A stretch of DNA of 18,550 nucleotides from an uncultured Christensenella sp. (GCA_910585235.1 CAJUCM010000029.1:1-18550), one strand, 5' to 3'. Numbered from the stretch's first letter, positions 1 to 7,518 are shown. The notes: generated from the sequence alone by a model not told the origin. A program made the numbers and translations.

Positions 1-141
1 AAGGTGAACAGACCTCACGGCGGCAAGAACCACAAGGCGGAAACCAAGAACAGGAAGAGAAAGAGAAATTTACGTCAGACGACGCTCGTTTCTTCCACGC
101 AGGAAAATACAGTCAAGAGAATGATTCCTTATAAGGATTGA
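1..141 (+). CDS. rpmI: 50S ribosomal protein L35, C-terminal part (5' end outside window)
   Basis: The window opens inside this gene; the visible 46 codons run in frame 1 to the TGA at 139-141. L35 is a small basic protein of the large ribosomal subunit. The visible part is rich in Lys and Arg, with an RPHGGKNHKAETKNRKRKR-like stretch, and ends in MIPYKD, as expected for the C-terminal half of L35, which is usually about 65 residues. It lies 16 bp before rplT, the order of the conserved infC-rpmI-rplT operon, so infC is probably just upstream. Recognition rests on both sequence character and position. Confidence 0.9.
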   Translation, partial: KVNRPHGGKNHKAETKNRKRKRNLRQTTLVSSTQENTVKRMIPYKD

Positions 142-157
142 CGGGAGGGAATGAAGA

Positions 158-508
158 ATGCGTATTAAAAGAGGCGTAAACGCCGTTAAAAAACGTAGAA
201 AGATTTTTAAGCTCGCCAAGGGCTATTTCGGGAATAAGAGCAAGAACTACCGTATCGCGCGCGAAGCGGTCATGAAGTCTTTGAACTATGCCTATATCGG
301 CAGAAAGCACAGAAAGCGCGATATGAGAAGCCTTTGGATCGCGCGTATCAACGCAGGGGCAAGACTCAACGGGCTTTCCTATTCCAAACTGATGCACGGC
401 TTGAAGGTTGCGGGGATCGAACTCAACCGTAAAGTTCTTGCAGACCTTGCAGTCAGCGACGCGAACGCGTTCGCGGAACTGTGCAACAAGGCGAAAGCCG
501 CTATTTAA
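158..508 (+). CDS. rplT: 50S ribosomal protein L20
   Basis: Complete 116-residue protein, the usual length for L20, which binds 23S rRNA early in 50S assembly. The N-terminus MRIKRGVNAVKKRRKI and the stretch SLWIARINAGARLNGLSYS are hallmark L20 sequence. The start at 158 is set by a GGGAGGGA Shine-Dalgarno at 143-150, seven bases upstream; the in-frame-looking ATG at 151 falls too close to it and in another frame. In Firmicutes L20 represses its own operon through a leader upstream of infC, which is outside this window. A terminator follows the stop by 5 bp. Confidence 0.97.
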   Translation: MRIKRGVNAVKKRRKIFKLAKGYFGNKSKNYRIAREAVMKSLNYAYIGRKHRKRDMRSLWIARINAGARLNGLSYSKLMHGLKVAGIELNRKVLADLAVSDANAFAELCNKAKAAI

Positions 509-513
509 CAATG

Positions 514-539
514 AAAAGCCTTTGAAAAAAGGCTTTTTT
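514..539 (+). terminator. Rho-independent terminator of the rpmI-rplT operon
   Basis: A 10-bp perfect stem (AAAAGCCTTT at 514-523, AAAGGCTTTT at 528-537) closes a GAAA tetraloop and runs into a T tract ending at 539. It lies directly behind rplT. Its T tract ends only five bases before the start codon of the next gene, so the hairpin also occupies the place where a ribosome binding site would be expected. Confidence 0.88.
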
Positions 540-544
540 GCATT

Positions 545-1282
545 ATGGTGATCCTGTCAAAAAACAATCCGCTTGTCAAAGAACTTGTCTCTCTCGGCGA
601 TAAAAAAGGACGCAGAGAGCGGGGAACGTTTCTGCTCGAAGGCGAAAAGACGGTGCGCGAATGCGTTGATTCTCCGCTTGAAATCGTGCGGTTGATCGTG
701 CGGGAGGACTATGCGGGCGTGACTTACGGCTATCCCGCCGTCATGCTCGGCGGCGATGCGTTCCGCGCGATATGCGATGCGAAAACCCCGCAGGGGATCG
801 CCGCAGAGGTAAAGATTCCCGCGTTTGAAATCGCGCCGCCGCAAAAAAGCTGCCTTGTTTTAGACGGGGTCTCCGATCCCTCGAACGTGGGTGCGATTTT
901 AAGAACGGCGGTCGCCGCTGGCTATGAAGAGGTCTATTGTATCTCCGCTGCCGATCCGTTTTCGCCGAAATGCGTACGGGCGAGCATGAGCGCGGTGTTC
1001 TACGCAAAGATCATGCAGGGAACGCATGAAGAGGTTTTAAGCGCCTTGCGATCCGTTCCGCTGATCGCGGCGGATATGGGCGGGGAAAACGTATTTTCGT
1101 TCCGCGCTCCCGAAAAGTTTGCGCTCGTCATCGGCAACGAAGGGCAGGGACTTTCGGAAGTCATGCGAAAAAGAGCGGATCGAACCGTTGCGATCCCTAT
1201 GGGAAAGCATACGGAGAGCCTGAACGCGGCGGTCGCTGCGGGGATTCTCATGTATGAATTAAAGAAAAAAATCAAGGAGTAA
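545..1282 (+). CDS. TrmH/SpoU-family RNA 2'-O-methyltransferase
   Basis: A 245-residue SPOUT-fold enzyme predicted to transfer a methyl group from S-adenosylmethionine to a ribose 2'-OH in rRNA or tRNA. The N-terminal 95 or so residues resemble the substrate-binding domain (GTFLLEGEKTVREC). The C-terminal domain carries the three SpoU motifs: DPSNVGAILRTA (motif 1), LVIGNEGQGLS (motif 2) and IPMGKHTESLNAAVAAGI (motif 3), which build the trefoil knot and cofactor site. Length fits the YsgA/RlmB-like group, and a gene of this group often sits near rplT or pheST in Firmicutes. The exact target nucleotide cannot be read from sequence. There is no Shine-Dalgarno before the ATG because a terminator hairpin fills that space; GTG at 548 is an alternative. 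The stop is 4 bp before yebC, so the two are probably cotranscribed. Confidence 0.9.
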   Translation: MVILSKNNPLVKELVSLGDKKGRRERGTFLLEGEKTVRECVDSPLEIVRLIVREDYAGVTYGYPAVMLGGDAFRAICDAKTPQGIAAEVKIPAFEIAPPQKSCLVLDGVSDPSNVGAILRTAVAAGYEEVYCISAADPFSPKCVRASMSAVFYAKIMQGTHEEVLSALRSVPLIAADMGGENVFSFRAPEKFALVIGNEGQGLSEVMRKRADRTVAIPMGKHTESLNAAVAAGILMYELKKKIKE

Positions 1283-1286
1283 ATTT

Positions 1287-2027
1287 ATGTCGGGACATAG
1301 TAAATGGCATAACATTCAGGCAAAAAAAGGAAAGGCGGACGCGGCGCGCGGAAAGATTTTCACCAAGCTCGGCAGAGAGCTTGCGGTTGCCGCAAAGGGA
1401 AATCCCAATCCCTCGACGAACAGCAAACTTGCGGACGTCATCGCAAAGGCGAAAGCTGCGAATATGCCCAACGACAATATCGAGCGTTCGATCAAAAAAG
1501 CCGCGGGCGAAGTGGGCGATAAGGACTATAAGGAACTCACCTACGAGGGGTACGGCGTGGGCGGTTCCGCCGTCATTGTAACGACCCTGACGGACAACAA
1601 CAACCGCACGGCGGGCGATGTGCGCGCGATCATGAGCAAGCACGGCGGAAGTCTTGGTATGAACGGTTGCGTTTCGTATATGTTCGAGAACAAGGGCGTG
1701 ATCGTCGTCGAGCGCACGCCGAATCTTTCCGAGGACGAAGTGACGGAATACGCGATCGAAGCGGGTGCGGACGACGTGGTCACGGCGGAAGATGCGTTTG
1801 AGATTTATACTTCCGTTCCCGCATTCTCCGAGGCGCGTAAGTTTTTGGAGGAAAAGGGGCTCAATTTCCTGCAAGCGGAAATCACCATGCTTCCGCAGAA
1901 CAAGATCACGCTTCCTCAGGATAAACTCGAAACCTTTTTGAAGATGCTCGATAAGCTCGAAGAGAACGACGACGTGCAGAGCGTTTACCACAACGTGGAA
2001 CTTCCCGAAGAGGAAGAAGAGGACTGA
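1287..2027 (+). CDS. yebC: YebC/PmpR/TACO1-family protein
   Basis: Complete 246-residue protein, the usual length. The N-terminus MSGHSKWHNIQAKKGKADAA is diagnostic for the family, followed by MPNDNIERSIKKA and a C-terminal acidic tail (LPEEEEED). Family members were first described as DNA-binding transcriptional regulators (PmpR) and more recently as translation factors that relieve ribosome stalling, as mitochondrial TACO1 does; the sequence does not decide between these roles. AAGGAG at 1274-1279, within the end of the methyltransferase gene, gives a seven-base spacer to the ATG. A terminator follows 13 bp after the stop. Confidence 0.95.
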   Translation: MSGHSKWHNIQAKKGKADAARGKIFTKLGRELAVAAKGNPNPSTNSKLADVIAKAKAANMPNDNIERSIKKAAGEVGDKDYKELTYEGYGVGGSAVIVTTLTDNNNRTAGDVRAIMSKHGGSLGMNGCVSYMFENKGVIVVERTPNLSEDEVTEYAIEAGADDVVTAEDAFEIYTSVPAFSEARKFLEEKGLNFLQAEITMLPQNKITLPQDKLETFLKMLDKLEENDDVQSVYHNVELPEEEEED

Positions 2028-2040
2028 ACGGAAGATACCG

Positions 2041-2072
2041 AAGCGGAGCCGTAAAAGCGGGTCCGCTTTTTT
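2041..2072 (+). terminator. Terminator after yebC
   Basis: AAGCGGA (2041-2047) pairs with TCCGCTT (2062-2068), extended by two C-G pairs after one mismatch, and is followed by a run of T to 2072. It closes the housekeeping block before the AraC-family gene. Confidence 0.8.
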
Positions 2073-2086
2073 ATTTATGAAAACTC

Positions 2087-2115
2087 TTGACAGAAACGCC
2101 GAACGGGAGTACACT
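2087..2115 (+). promoter_or_regulatory. Sigma-A-like promoter of the AraC-family gene
   Basis: TTGACA at 2087-2092 (perfect -35) is separated by 17 bp from TACACT at 2110-2115 (-10, four of six consensus positions). Transcription would begin near 2121-2123, giving a leader of only about ten bases before the ATG at 2133. The site lies just after a terminator, so the regulator has its own promoter. Confidence 0.72.
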
Positions 2116-2132
2116 GAAAAAACGGAGCGGTT

Positions 2133-3059
2133 ATGAGCGGAAAAACGGTCAGTAAATTTGAAAACAGCGATAGCTTTATCTGTTATATGCCCGTCAATTT
2201 CGGCGGATTCGATCTTGTCGTCTATGAATGCGGATACGAGCAGTGCGAGCCTCTGCATTTCTGGGGACCCGCGAAAAAAGTGTATTATATGTTTCACTAC
2301 TGCCTGTCGGGAAAGGGAAGGCTGGAAATGAACGGAAAGCGCTATGAGATTGGCGAAGGGGAAGGTTTTTTTCTCGATCCGCAGGATACGGCGTATTACG
2401 TTGCCGACGAAAAAGATCCGTGGGAATATATCTGGGTTTGTTTTGGCGGAAACTTTGTAAAAAGCATTATGGAGCGAATGTCGATCTCTTCGGAAAATCC
2501 CGTGTTCCGCGATACGGAGGACAAGGTGATCCGCGCCAAGTTCGAGGAGGTGCGGCGCAACGCGCATTCCGATATTGTCTCGCATCTCTCGTCCTTGGGA
2601 AATTTGTATTCTCTGCTTGCCGGACTTGTCGCGCACTATCCCTCAAAAAAGAAAGAAATGCGTCGCGACAGAGACAATTTCGAGAGCGTCATGAAGATCG
2701 TGCAGAGCGAATTTATGCGCGTCATCAGCATCGAAGAGCTTGCAAAACGCGTCGGATTCAGCAGGAGCAATCTGTACCGCATTTTCAAAAAGAATACGGG
2801 CGTCGGACCGCTCGAATATATCGAACGGCTTCGCGTCGCCTATGCATGCGAACTCATTAAACAGGACAAACTGTATCTGACTGAGATCGCACGTCTCACG
2901 GGATTCGGCGAATACAAAACGTTCTGTAAAATTTTTAACCGCATTATAGGGGTTCCGCCGAAAGACTTTTTAACGGCGGTCTCGCGCGATAACTATATTT
3001 ACGATAAGAACCAACAGCTTATCGCCGAAATTTCGATTTGGAACGAAAAATTATTCTGA
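2133..3059 (+). CDS. AraC-family transcriptional regulator
   Basis: A 308-residue regulator. Residues about 20-160 form a cupin-like sensing domain of the AraC_binding type (GKGRLEMNGKRYEIGEGEGF followed by FFLDPQDTAYY). Residues about 182-285 form the double helix-turn-helix domain: ISIEELAKRVGFSRSNLYRI for the first helix pair and YLTEIARLTGFGEYKTFCKI for the second, ending in GVPPKDF. Such proteins bind a sugar or glycan fragment and switch on an adjacent catabolic operon. The long sugar operon starts just downstream, with two TGCAACAT boxes 21 bp apart at its promoter, so local control of that operon is likely but inferred. GGAG at 2124-2127 supports the ATG at 2133. No copy of the TGCAACAT box is visible in its own promoter, so autoregulation is not evident. 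Confidence 0.9.
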   Translation: MSGKTVSKFENSDSFICYMPVNFGGFDLVVYECGYEQCEPLHFWGPAKKVYYMFHYCLSGKGRLEMNGKRYEIGEGEGFFLDPQDTAYYVADEKDPWEYIWVCFGGNFVKSIMERMSISSENPVFRDTEDKVIRAKFEEVRRNAHSDIVSHLSSLGNLYSLLAGLVAHYPSKKKEMRRDRDNFESVMKIVQSEFMRVISIEELAKRVGFSRSNLYRIFKKNTGVGPLEYIERLRVAYACELIKQDKLYLTEIARLTGFGEYKTFCKIFNRIIGVPPKDFLTAVSRDNYIYDKNQQLIAEISIWNEKLF

Positions 3060-3075
3060 TATTTCCGACTTAGAG

Positions 3076-3102
3076 AGAGGCGCGCTCATGCGCCTCTTTT
3101 TT
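3076..3102 (+). terminator. Terminator after the AraC-family gene
   Basis: AGAGGCGC (3076-3083) and GCGCCTCT (3090-3097) form an 8-bp GC-rich stem with a six-base loop, followed by a T run to 3102. It separates the regulator from the sugar operon promoter. Confidence 0.88.
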
Positions 3103-3112
3103 ATGATAAATT

Positions 3113-3141
3113 TGCAACATTTACCCATTTACATGCAACAT
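3113..3141 (+). promoter_or_regulatory. Candidate AraC-family operator: two TGCAACAT boxes 21 bp apart
   Basis: The octamer TGCAACAT occurs at 3113-3120 and again at 3134-3141 in the same orientation. The 21-bp period is two helical turns and matches the half-site spacing known for AraC-type regulators. The first copy lies upstream of the -35 hexamer, the second immediately downstream of it inside the spacer. A partial copy (GCAACA, 3161-3166) sits near the predicted transcription start but out of register (26 bp). That the upstream-encoded regulator binds here is inferred. Confidence 0.62.
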
Positions 3142-3156
3142 AATTTGTTATATAAT
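3128..3156 (+). promoter_or_regulatory. Promoter of the glycan-utilisation operon
   Basis: TTTACA (3128-3133), 17-bp spacer, TATAAT (3151-3156): a near-consensus sigma-A promoter, with start expected near 3162-3164 and a leader of about 22 bases to the ATG at 3185. The second TGCAACAT box lies in the spacer. With such a good core, repression or modulation is as possible as activation. Confidence 0.8.
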
Positions 3157-3184
3157 ATGGGCAACAGCATAGGGAGAAAGGATT

Positions 3185-4006
3185 ATGAAAAAAACGGCGG
3201 CTGCGTTGGCTTTGGCGGGAACGGTGCTTTTTACAGGGATCGGCTTGGGAACGGGACTCGGCGTAAAGGCGGATACGCAGGAAAAAATTGCCCGCGTATG
3301 GCTGATCGGCGGACAGTCGAATGCGCACGGCATTTCAAAGGCGAGCGAAATCGAGGCGCCCGAACCCGACGAACGGGTGAAAATCTACCGTCCGCAGAGC
3401 GACGATTTCGCGCCCGTGACGGTGGGGTATGGTTATGACGCGACCCGTTTCGGACCCGAAGTCGGCATGGCGCAAAAACTCATCGAGACAATGCCCGACG
3501 AAGAGCATTTTATTCTGAAATACGCCTGGGGCGATACCGATTTATATGCGGATTGGCGTTCTCCTTCCATGGGCGGGGAAATCGGGATCAGGTATCAGGA
3601 ATTTGTCCGGACGGTCAAAGACGGACTTTCTGCAATCGCGGAACTCGGCTACACCGCCGATATTTGCGGTATGGCGTGGATGCAGGGCGAAAGGGACGCG
3701 ATGCTCAAAGTGAGAGCGGACGCTTATGCCGAAAATCTCGTTTCGCTCATTTGCGATTTCCGCAACGAATTCCAAGCGGAATTTCCCTTCTGTATCGGAA
3801 AGATCAACGAGGATTTCAATTTGATGCCCGAACATAGGACGGTGATCCGCGCGCAGCAGGCGGTGGCGAACGCAATGGAGAGGGTCTATTTTCTCGATAC
3901 CTCCGACCTTGCCGTTATGCCTTCCGACCCGTGGCACTACGACGGGGAAAGTATGCTGAAATTGGGGAATAAATTCGCCATGGTACTGACGAGAATCAAA
4001 CTTTGA
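3185..4006 (+). CDS. Secreted SASA-type carbohydrate O-acetylesterase
   Basis: A 273-residue protein with a Sec signal peptide (basic start, hydrophobic core to about residue 26, likely cut after VKA at residue 29). The mature part fits the sialate O-acetylesterase/CE6-like SGNH hydrolases: nucleophile Ser45 in GGQSNAHG, WMQGERD at residues 165-171 (Gln-Gly-Glu block), and the catalytic Asp248/His251 pair in DPWHYDG. It should remove acetyl groups from a polysaccharide outside the cell. No anchor is visible, so it is probably released or held by the wall. It is the first gene of the operon; a GGGAGAAAGG purine-rich Shine-Dalgarno lies just before the ATG. The exact acetylated sugar (xylan, pectin, sialic acid or other) cannot be told from the sequence. 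Confidence 0.85.
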   Translation: MKKTAAALALAGTVLFTGIGLGTGLGVKADTQEKIARVWLIGGQSNAHGISKASEIEAPEPDERVKIYRPQSDDFAPVTVGYGYDATRFGPEVGMAQKLIETMPDEEHFILKYAWGDTDLYADWRSPSMGGEIGIRYQEFVRTVKDGLSAIAELGYTADICGMAWMQGERDAMLKVRADAYAENLVSLICDFRNEFQAEFPFCIGKINEDFNLMPEHRTVIRAQQAVANAMERVYFLDTSDLAVMPSDPWHYDGESMLKLGNKFAMVLTRIKL

Positions 4007-4007
4007 C

Positions 4008-4011
4008 GGAG
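4008..4011 (+). promoter_or_regulatory. Ribosome binding site choosing the start at 4018
   Basis: GGAG overlaps the codons after the esterase stop and lies six bases before ATG 4018. It lies directly against ATG 4012 and downstream of TTG 4003, so neither of those can use it. Confidence 0.6.
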
Positions 4012-4017
4012 ATGTCG

Positions 4018-4962
4018 ATGCAGAGGACGAAGAGACGCGAACTGAATAAAAAGGGGTATTTTTCCCGCCTGAAAAGAGACCTTGTGCGGAATAAAGGGCT
4101 GTATCTTTTAAGTTTGCCCACGTTCGTTTTCGTGATTATTTTCATGTACGTTCCGATGGTGGGGATCTTGCTCGCCTTTAAGAACTACAATTCCGTTTTG
4201 GGTATTTTCGGAAGCCCCTGGATCGGGTTCGATAATTTCAAGGCGTTTTTCGAGTACTATTATTTCAAAGAAGTGCTGCTGAATACCGTAAAAGTAAGTC
4301 TGTTTTCTCTTTTGTTCGGTTTTCCGCTCCCCATTGTTCTTGCGCTGTTGCTTAACAGTATTAAAGGAAGATTCAAAAAAGTATTTCAGATCGTATCCTA
4401 TATTCCGAACTTTCTCTCGACGGTCGTGGTCGTTGCAATGTTGCTTGCATTCCTGAATCCCACAAGCGGGATCGTCAACACGATCATCAAGGCGTTCGGC
4501 GGGGAAGCAAAGGATTTTATCACCGACCCCGACTGGTTCATTCCCGTATTCGTCATTTCGGGCGTGTGGCAGAGCATCGGTTGGAGTACGGTCATCTATA
4601 CTTCCGCGCTTTCGGGCGTGGACACGCAGTTATACGACGCGGCAAAGATTGACGGCGCAAGTAAATTTCAGACGATGATCCACATTGATTTTCCGACCAT
4701 TCTGCCGACTGTGATCGTATCGCTGATCCTTGCCGTCGGAGGGATCATGAGCGTTGCGTTTGAAAAAGTCTATCTCTTGCAGAACGAACTGAATACTTCC
4801 GCAAGCGAAGTGATCTCCACATACGTCTATAAAATGGGGCTGATCAATTTCGACTACGGATTCGGCACTGCCGTAGGGTTGTTTAATTCCGTTATCAATT
4901 TTGTATTGTGCTTGCTTGTCAATTTCGTTGCGAAAAAAGTATCGGGGTACAGTATATGGTAA
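4018..4962 (+). CDS. ABC sugar transporter permease, LplB type
   Basis: A 314-residue integral membrane protein of the CUT1 family, one of the two permeases of an oligosaccharide importer. After a basic cytoplasmic N-terminus (MQRTKRRELNKKGYF) come about six membrane spans. The ATPase-coupling EAA loop reads YDAAKIDGASKFQ at about residue 203-215. The C-terminus (FVAKKVSGYSIW) is typical of LplB-like permeases linked to oligosaccharide or uronate glycan uptake. The open frame extends to TTG 4003, which would overlap the esterase stop, but the GGAG at 4008-4011 fits ATG 4018 best; ATG 4012 is less likely. Its stop overlaps the start of the second permease. The substrate is not readable from the sequence. 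Confidence 0.9.
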   Translation: MQRTKRRELNKKGYFSRLKRDLVRNKGLYLLSLPTFVFVIIFMYVPMVGILLAFKNYNSVLGIFGSPWIGFDNFKAFFEYYYFKEVLLNTVKVSLFSLLFGFPLPIVLALLLNSIKGRFKKVFQIVSYIPNFLSTVVVVAMLLAFLNPTSGIVNTIIKAFGGEAKDFITDPDWFIPVFVISGVWQSIGWSTVIYTSALSGVDTQLYDAAKIDGASKFQTMIHIDFPTILPTVIVSLILAVGGIMSVAFEKVYLLQNELNTSASEVISTYVYKMGLINFDYGFGTAVGLFNSVINFVLCLLVNFVAKKVSGYSIW

Positions 4963-5864
4963 AGAAGAAAAGAGGGGTAAAACGCTCCGCAAAAGATATT
5001 GTTTTCGACGTTGCGGTCTATACGGTTCTGATCGTTTTATTCGTTCTCCTTGCGTATCCGCTCGTGTACGTCGTCAGCGCTTCCGTCACCACCGCTTCGG
5101 ACGTACTGACGGGGAAAATGTGGCTGTATCCGACTTCGTTTACGCTGAGCGCCTACGGAAAAATTTTTGCTTATAAAGAGATCTGGGTGGGATTTGCGAA
5201 CTCCGTTTTTTACGTCGTCGTGGGAACTGCGGTAAGTCTGTTCTTTACGTTTACGGCGGCTTATCCGCTTTCGCGGAAAGATTTTATGCTTCGCGGATTT
5301 ATTATGAAGGTTTACACCGTGACGCTGTTCTTTGGCGGCGGGATCGTTCCGTATTTCCTGCTCGTAAAGGGGCTCGGAATGTACAATTCGCGCCTGTCGC
5401 TCATCATTCCCTCGGCTGTCTCGGTCTGGAACATTATTCTCGTGAGAACGTATTTTTTGACGAATATACCGGACGATCTTCTGGACGCGGCGAGAGTGGA
5501 CGGTTGCGGAAACGTTCGTTTCTTTCTGCAATTTGCACTTCCGCTCTCCGCTCCGATCATCGCCGTCATGATCATGTATTACGCGGTCGCGAAATGGAAC
5601 GGGTATTTCGACGCGCTCATTTTCCTGAACGATTCTTCCAAGTATCCGTTGCAGCTGACTTTGCGTACGCTCCTCGTCAATTCACAGATGGAGCTCATGA
5701 CGGGCGGGGGGATCGGCGGGAGCAATCTCATTGACCAGCTAAACGCCATGGAGGCAATGAAATACGGCGTGATCGTGATTGCGAGTATTCCGATGATCGT
5801 ACTGTGCACCGCAACGCAAAAATATTTTCAGAAAGGCATAATGGTGGGTTCGTTAAAAGGTTAA
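4956..5864 (+). CDS. ABC sugar transporter permease, LplC/YtcP type
   Basis: A 302-residue permease, the partner of the LplB-type protein. It has a basic N-terminus (MVKKKRGVKRSAKD), about six membrane spans, an EAA loop (LLDAARVDGCGNVRFFLQF) and the C-terminal signature YFQKGIMVGSLKG found in LplC/YtcP permeases. The frame is open back to 4908, but that part overlaps the end of the first permease and lacks a ribosome binding site; ATG 4956 has GGGG at 4944-4947 and overlaps the previous stop as ATGGTAA, a usual translational coupling arrangement. The two permeases should form a heterodimer driven by an ATPase that is not encoded in this window. Confidence 0.9.
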   Translation: MVKKKRGVKRSAKDIVFDVAVYTVLIVLFVLLAYPLVYVVSASVTTASDVLTGKMWLYPTSFTLSAYGKIFAYKEIWVGFANSVFYVVVGTAVSLFFTFTAAYPLSRKDFMLRGFIMKVYTVTLFFGGGIVPYFLLVKGLGMYNSRLSLIIPSAVSVWNIILVRTYFLTNIPDDLLDAARVDGCGNVRFFLQFALPLSAPIIAVMIMYYAVAKWNGYFDALIFLNDSSKYPLQLTLRTLLVNSQMELMTGGGIGGSNLIDQLNAMEAMKYGVIVIASIPMIVLCTATQKYFQKGIMVGSLKG

Positions 5865-5894
5865 AATGAAACAATATAAAAAAGGGGAAATACT

Positions 5895-7505
5895 ATGAAG
5901 AAATTAAAATGTATTGCAACTGCGTCTGTTCTGCTTGCCGCAATGACCATGGGGGCGTGCGCGTCCAAACCGCTCGAACAGCACACAAATCCGCAAGTGG
6001 TGACGGAAGTCGGAACGTATCCCGTCATTAAGGACGAGTACAGGGGAATCACGCTCGATATGATGGCGCTCAACCATACTGCGATTTCTGCGGATTGGTC
6101 GAAAAACGAATTTTTCAAGCGCATGGAAAATCTGACGGGCGTTAAATTCAACTTCGACAAAGTATATGACGCGACGACCTATACCGAAAAGTTTCCGCTT
6201 GCGTTTGTTGACGTCGCTTCCATGCCTGACGTCTTTTATAAAGCGCAGATCCCCCGTGCGAGCGAGGCGAAATTCGGCGCGCAGGGGCTTTTGATTCCGC
6301 TTGAAAATCTCATTGATGAGTATGCGCCGAACCTTAAAAAAATCATGGAAGAATCCCCGAACGTCAAGCGGATCATGACTTCCGCGGACGGTCATATCTA
6401 TTCGCTTCCTACCGTTCACTACAAGGGCGACAGATACACCGCGGACGGCGTGTTCTGGATCAACCAAAAATGGTGCGACCGCCTCGGAATCGAGGTTTCC
6501 GACATCACGACGATCGAAAAACTCAGCGAGGTGCTCACCCGTTTCAAAAACGAGGACGCGAACGGAAACGGGGATGCGATGGACGAAAAACCCATGTATC
6601 TTGCGGGCGCATACGAAGTGACGCACCTCTTTGCGGCGTTCGGAATGAATCTGCTCACATGGAACGCCTACGTTGATAACGGTACCGTCAAAGTGGGGGC
6701 GATGCAGGAGAACTTCAAACCCATGCTGGAATATCTGAACGGAATGTATAGCAACGGTTTGATCAACAACGACTATGTGACGCTTACGAAAAACACCGTA
6801 TGGGCGGAGGGGCGCAGTAAGGACAGTATCGGCGTATTTTTCGATGCGACGGCGGATCTCGTCGCGGGGGAAAGGGCGCAGGATTTCGTCGCGCTTCCGC
6901 CGCTCAATTCGTCGGTATATACGGGAACGCCCTTCCTTGCGGGAAGATATGCCGTTGATCCGGGCGCATTTGCGATCTCTGCCAACTGCGAGTACCCCGA
7001 ACTTGCCATGCGTTGGATCGATACCCTCTATGACGTCGAGTACAGCCGTTGGGATACGGTCGGGCAGGAAGGGGTAGAATGGAAGTGGGACGATGAAGAA
7101 CATACTACATGGAGTTACCTGATGCCGACGGATGAAATCGTCAACAACCGCACGGTGCAGATGGGCGGCGGACTTCCCGGCGTCGAACTTACCTATGACG
7201 ACTTTCTCTCCAAGAGCAGCGATCCCACGGTCAGCCACTCGGCGAGAGAGCTTGCCAAAGTCTCCGCTTATATCAAGCCCGGTTATCCGCCGGTCTCCTT
7301 TAACGAGACGACGCTTCGCGCGCTTTCCAGTACCTCGACCAGTTTAAGCACTTATCTCGGCACGTTGATGGCGCAGGTGATCCGCGGAGAAAAGAACATT
7401 TCGGACAGTTGGGAGACCGTGCAGAACGATCTCAAACGGATGGGCGTCAATCATTATATCAAGACCCTGCAAGAGGGCTACGACAGTTTTATGAAGAATG
7501 CCTGA
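5895..7505 (+). CDS. Extracellular solute-binding lipoprotein, LplA type
   Basis: A 536-residue binding lipoprotein of the CUT1 importer. The signal peptide ends in a lipobox MGAC with the lipidated Cys22, anchoring the protein to the outer face of the membrane. The mature part has the layout of family 1 binding proteins of LplA size: an early FFKRMENLTGVKFNF-like stretch, ASMPDVFY, the SADGHIYSLPTVHY segment of the first lobe, and an Asn/Asp-rich loop (NEDANGNGDAMDEKP) that looks like a calcium-binding EF-hand-like loop. It captures the glycan fragment and passes it to the two permeases upstream in the operon. A Shine-Dalgarno AAGGGGAAA lies at 5882-5890. The length of about 540 residues is usual for binding proteins of complex oligosaccharides. 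Confidence 0.92.
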   Translation: MKKLKCIATASVLLAAMTMGACASKPLEQHTNPQVVTEVGTYPVIKDEYRGITLDMMALNHTAISADWSKNEFFKRMENLTGVKFNFDKVYDATTYTEKFPLAFVDVASMPDVFYKAQIPRASEAKFGAQGLLIPLENLIDEYAPNLKKIMEESPNVKRIMTSADGHIYSLPTVHYKGDRYTADGVFWINQKWCDRLGIEVSDITTIEKLSEVLTRFKNEDANGNGDAMDEKPMYLAGAYEVTHLFAAFGMNLLTWNAYVDNGTVKVGAMQENFKPMLEYLNGMYSNGLINNDYVTLTKNTVWAEGRSKDSIGVFFDATADLVAGERAQDFVALPPLNSSVYTGTPFLAGRYAVDPGAFAISANCEYPELAMRWIDTLYDVEYSRWDTVGQEGVEWKWDDEEHTTWSYLMPTDEIVNNRTVQMGGGLPGVELTYDDFLSKSSDPTVSHSARELAKVSAYIKPGYPPVSFNETTLRALSSTSTSLSTYLGTLMAQVIRGEKNISDSWETVQNDLKRMGVNHYIKTLQEGYDSFMKNA

Positions 7506-7506
7506 C

Positions 7507-7511
7507 GGAGG
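7507..7511 (+). promoter_or_regulatory. Ribosome binding site choosing the start at 7519
   Basis: GGAGG is seven bases before ATG 7519, which begins a clean lipoprotein signal peptide. The in-frame ATG at 7498 lies upstream of this site and inside the preceding gene. Confidence 0.75.
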
Positions 7512-7518
7512 AACAGTT

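Noticed and set aside
1272..2636. Open frame of 454 codons on the - strand
   Set aside because: It runs antisense to yebC and the AraC-family gene, crosses a terminator and a promoter, and its translation is Arg/His/Phe-rich without domain features. It is a codon-bias shadow.
3103..3184. Possible riboswitch or attenuator before the operon
   Set aside because: The leader after the predicted start is only about 22 bases, and the region upstream is promoter and operator DNA. There is no room for a structured aptamer.
4908..4955. N-terminal extension of the second permease
   Set aside because: These codons overlap the first permease in another frame and give an unlikely Cys-rich start. ATG 4956 has a GGGG site and start/stop overlap.
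5904..7238. Open frame of 444 codons on the - strand
   Set aside because: It lies wholly opposite the binding lipoprotein gene, whose sequence is clearly conserved; the translation is low in recognisable motifs and rich in Arg and Phe.
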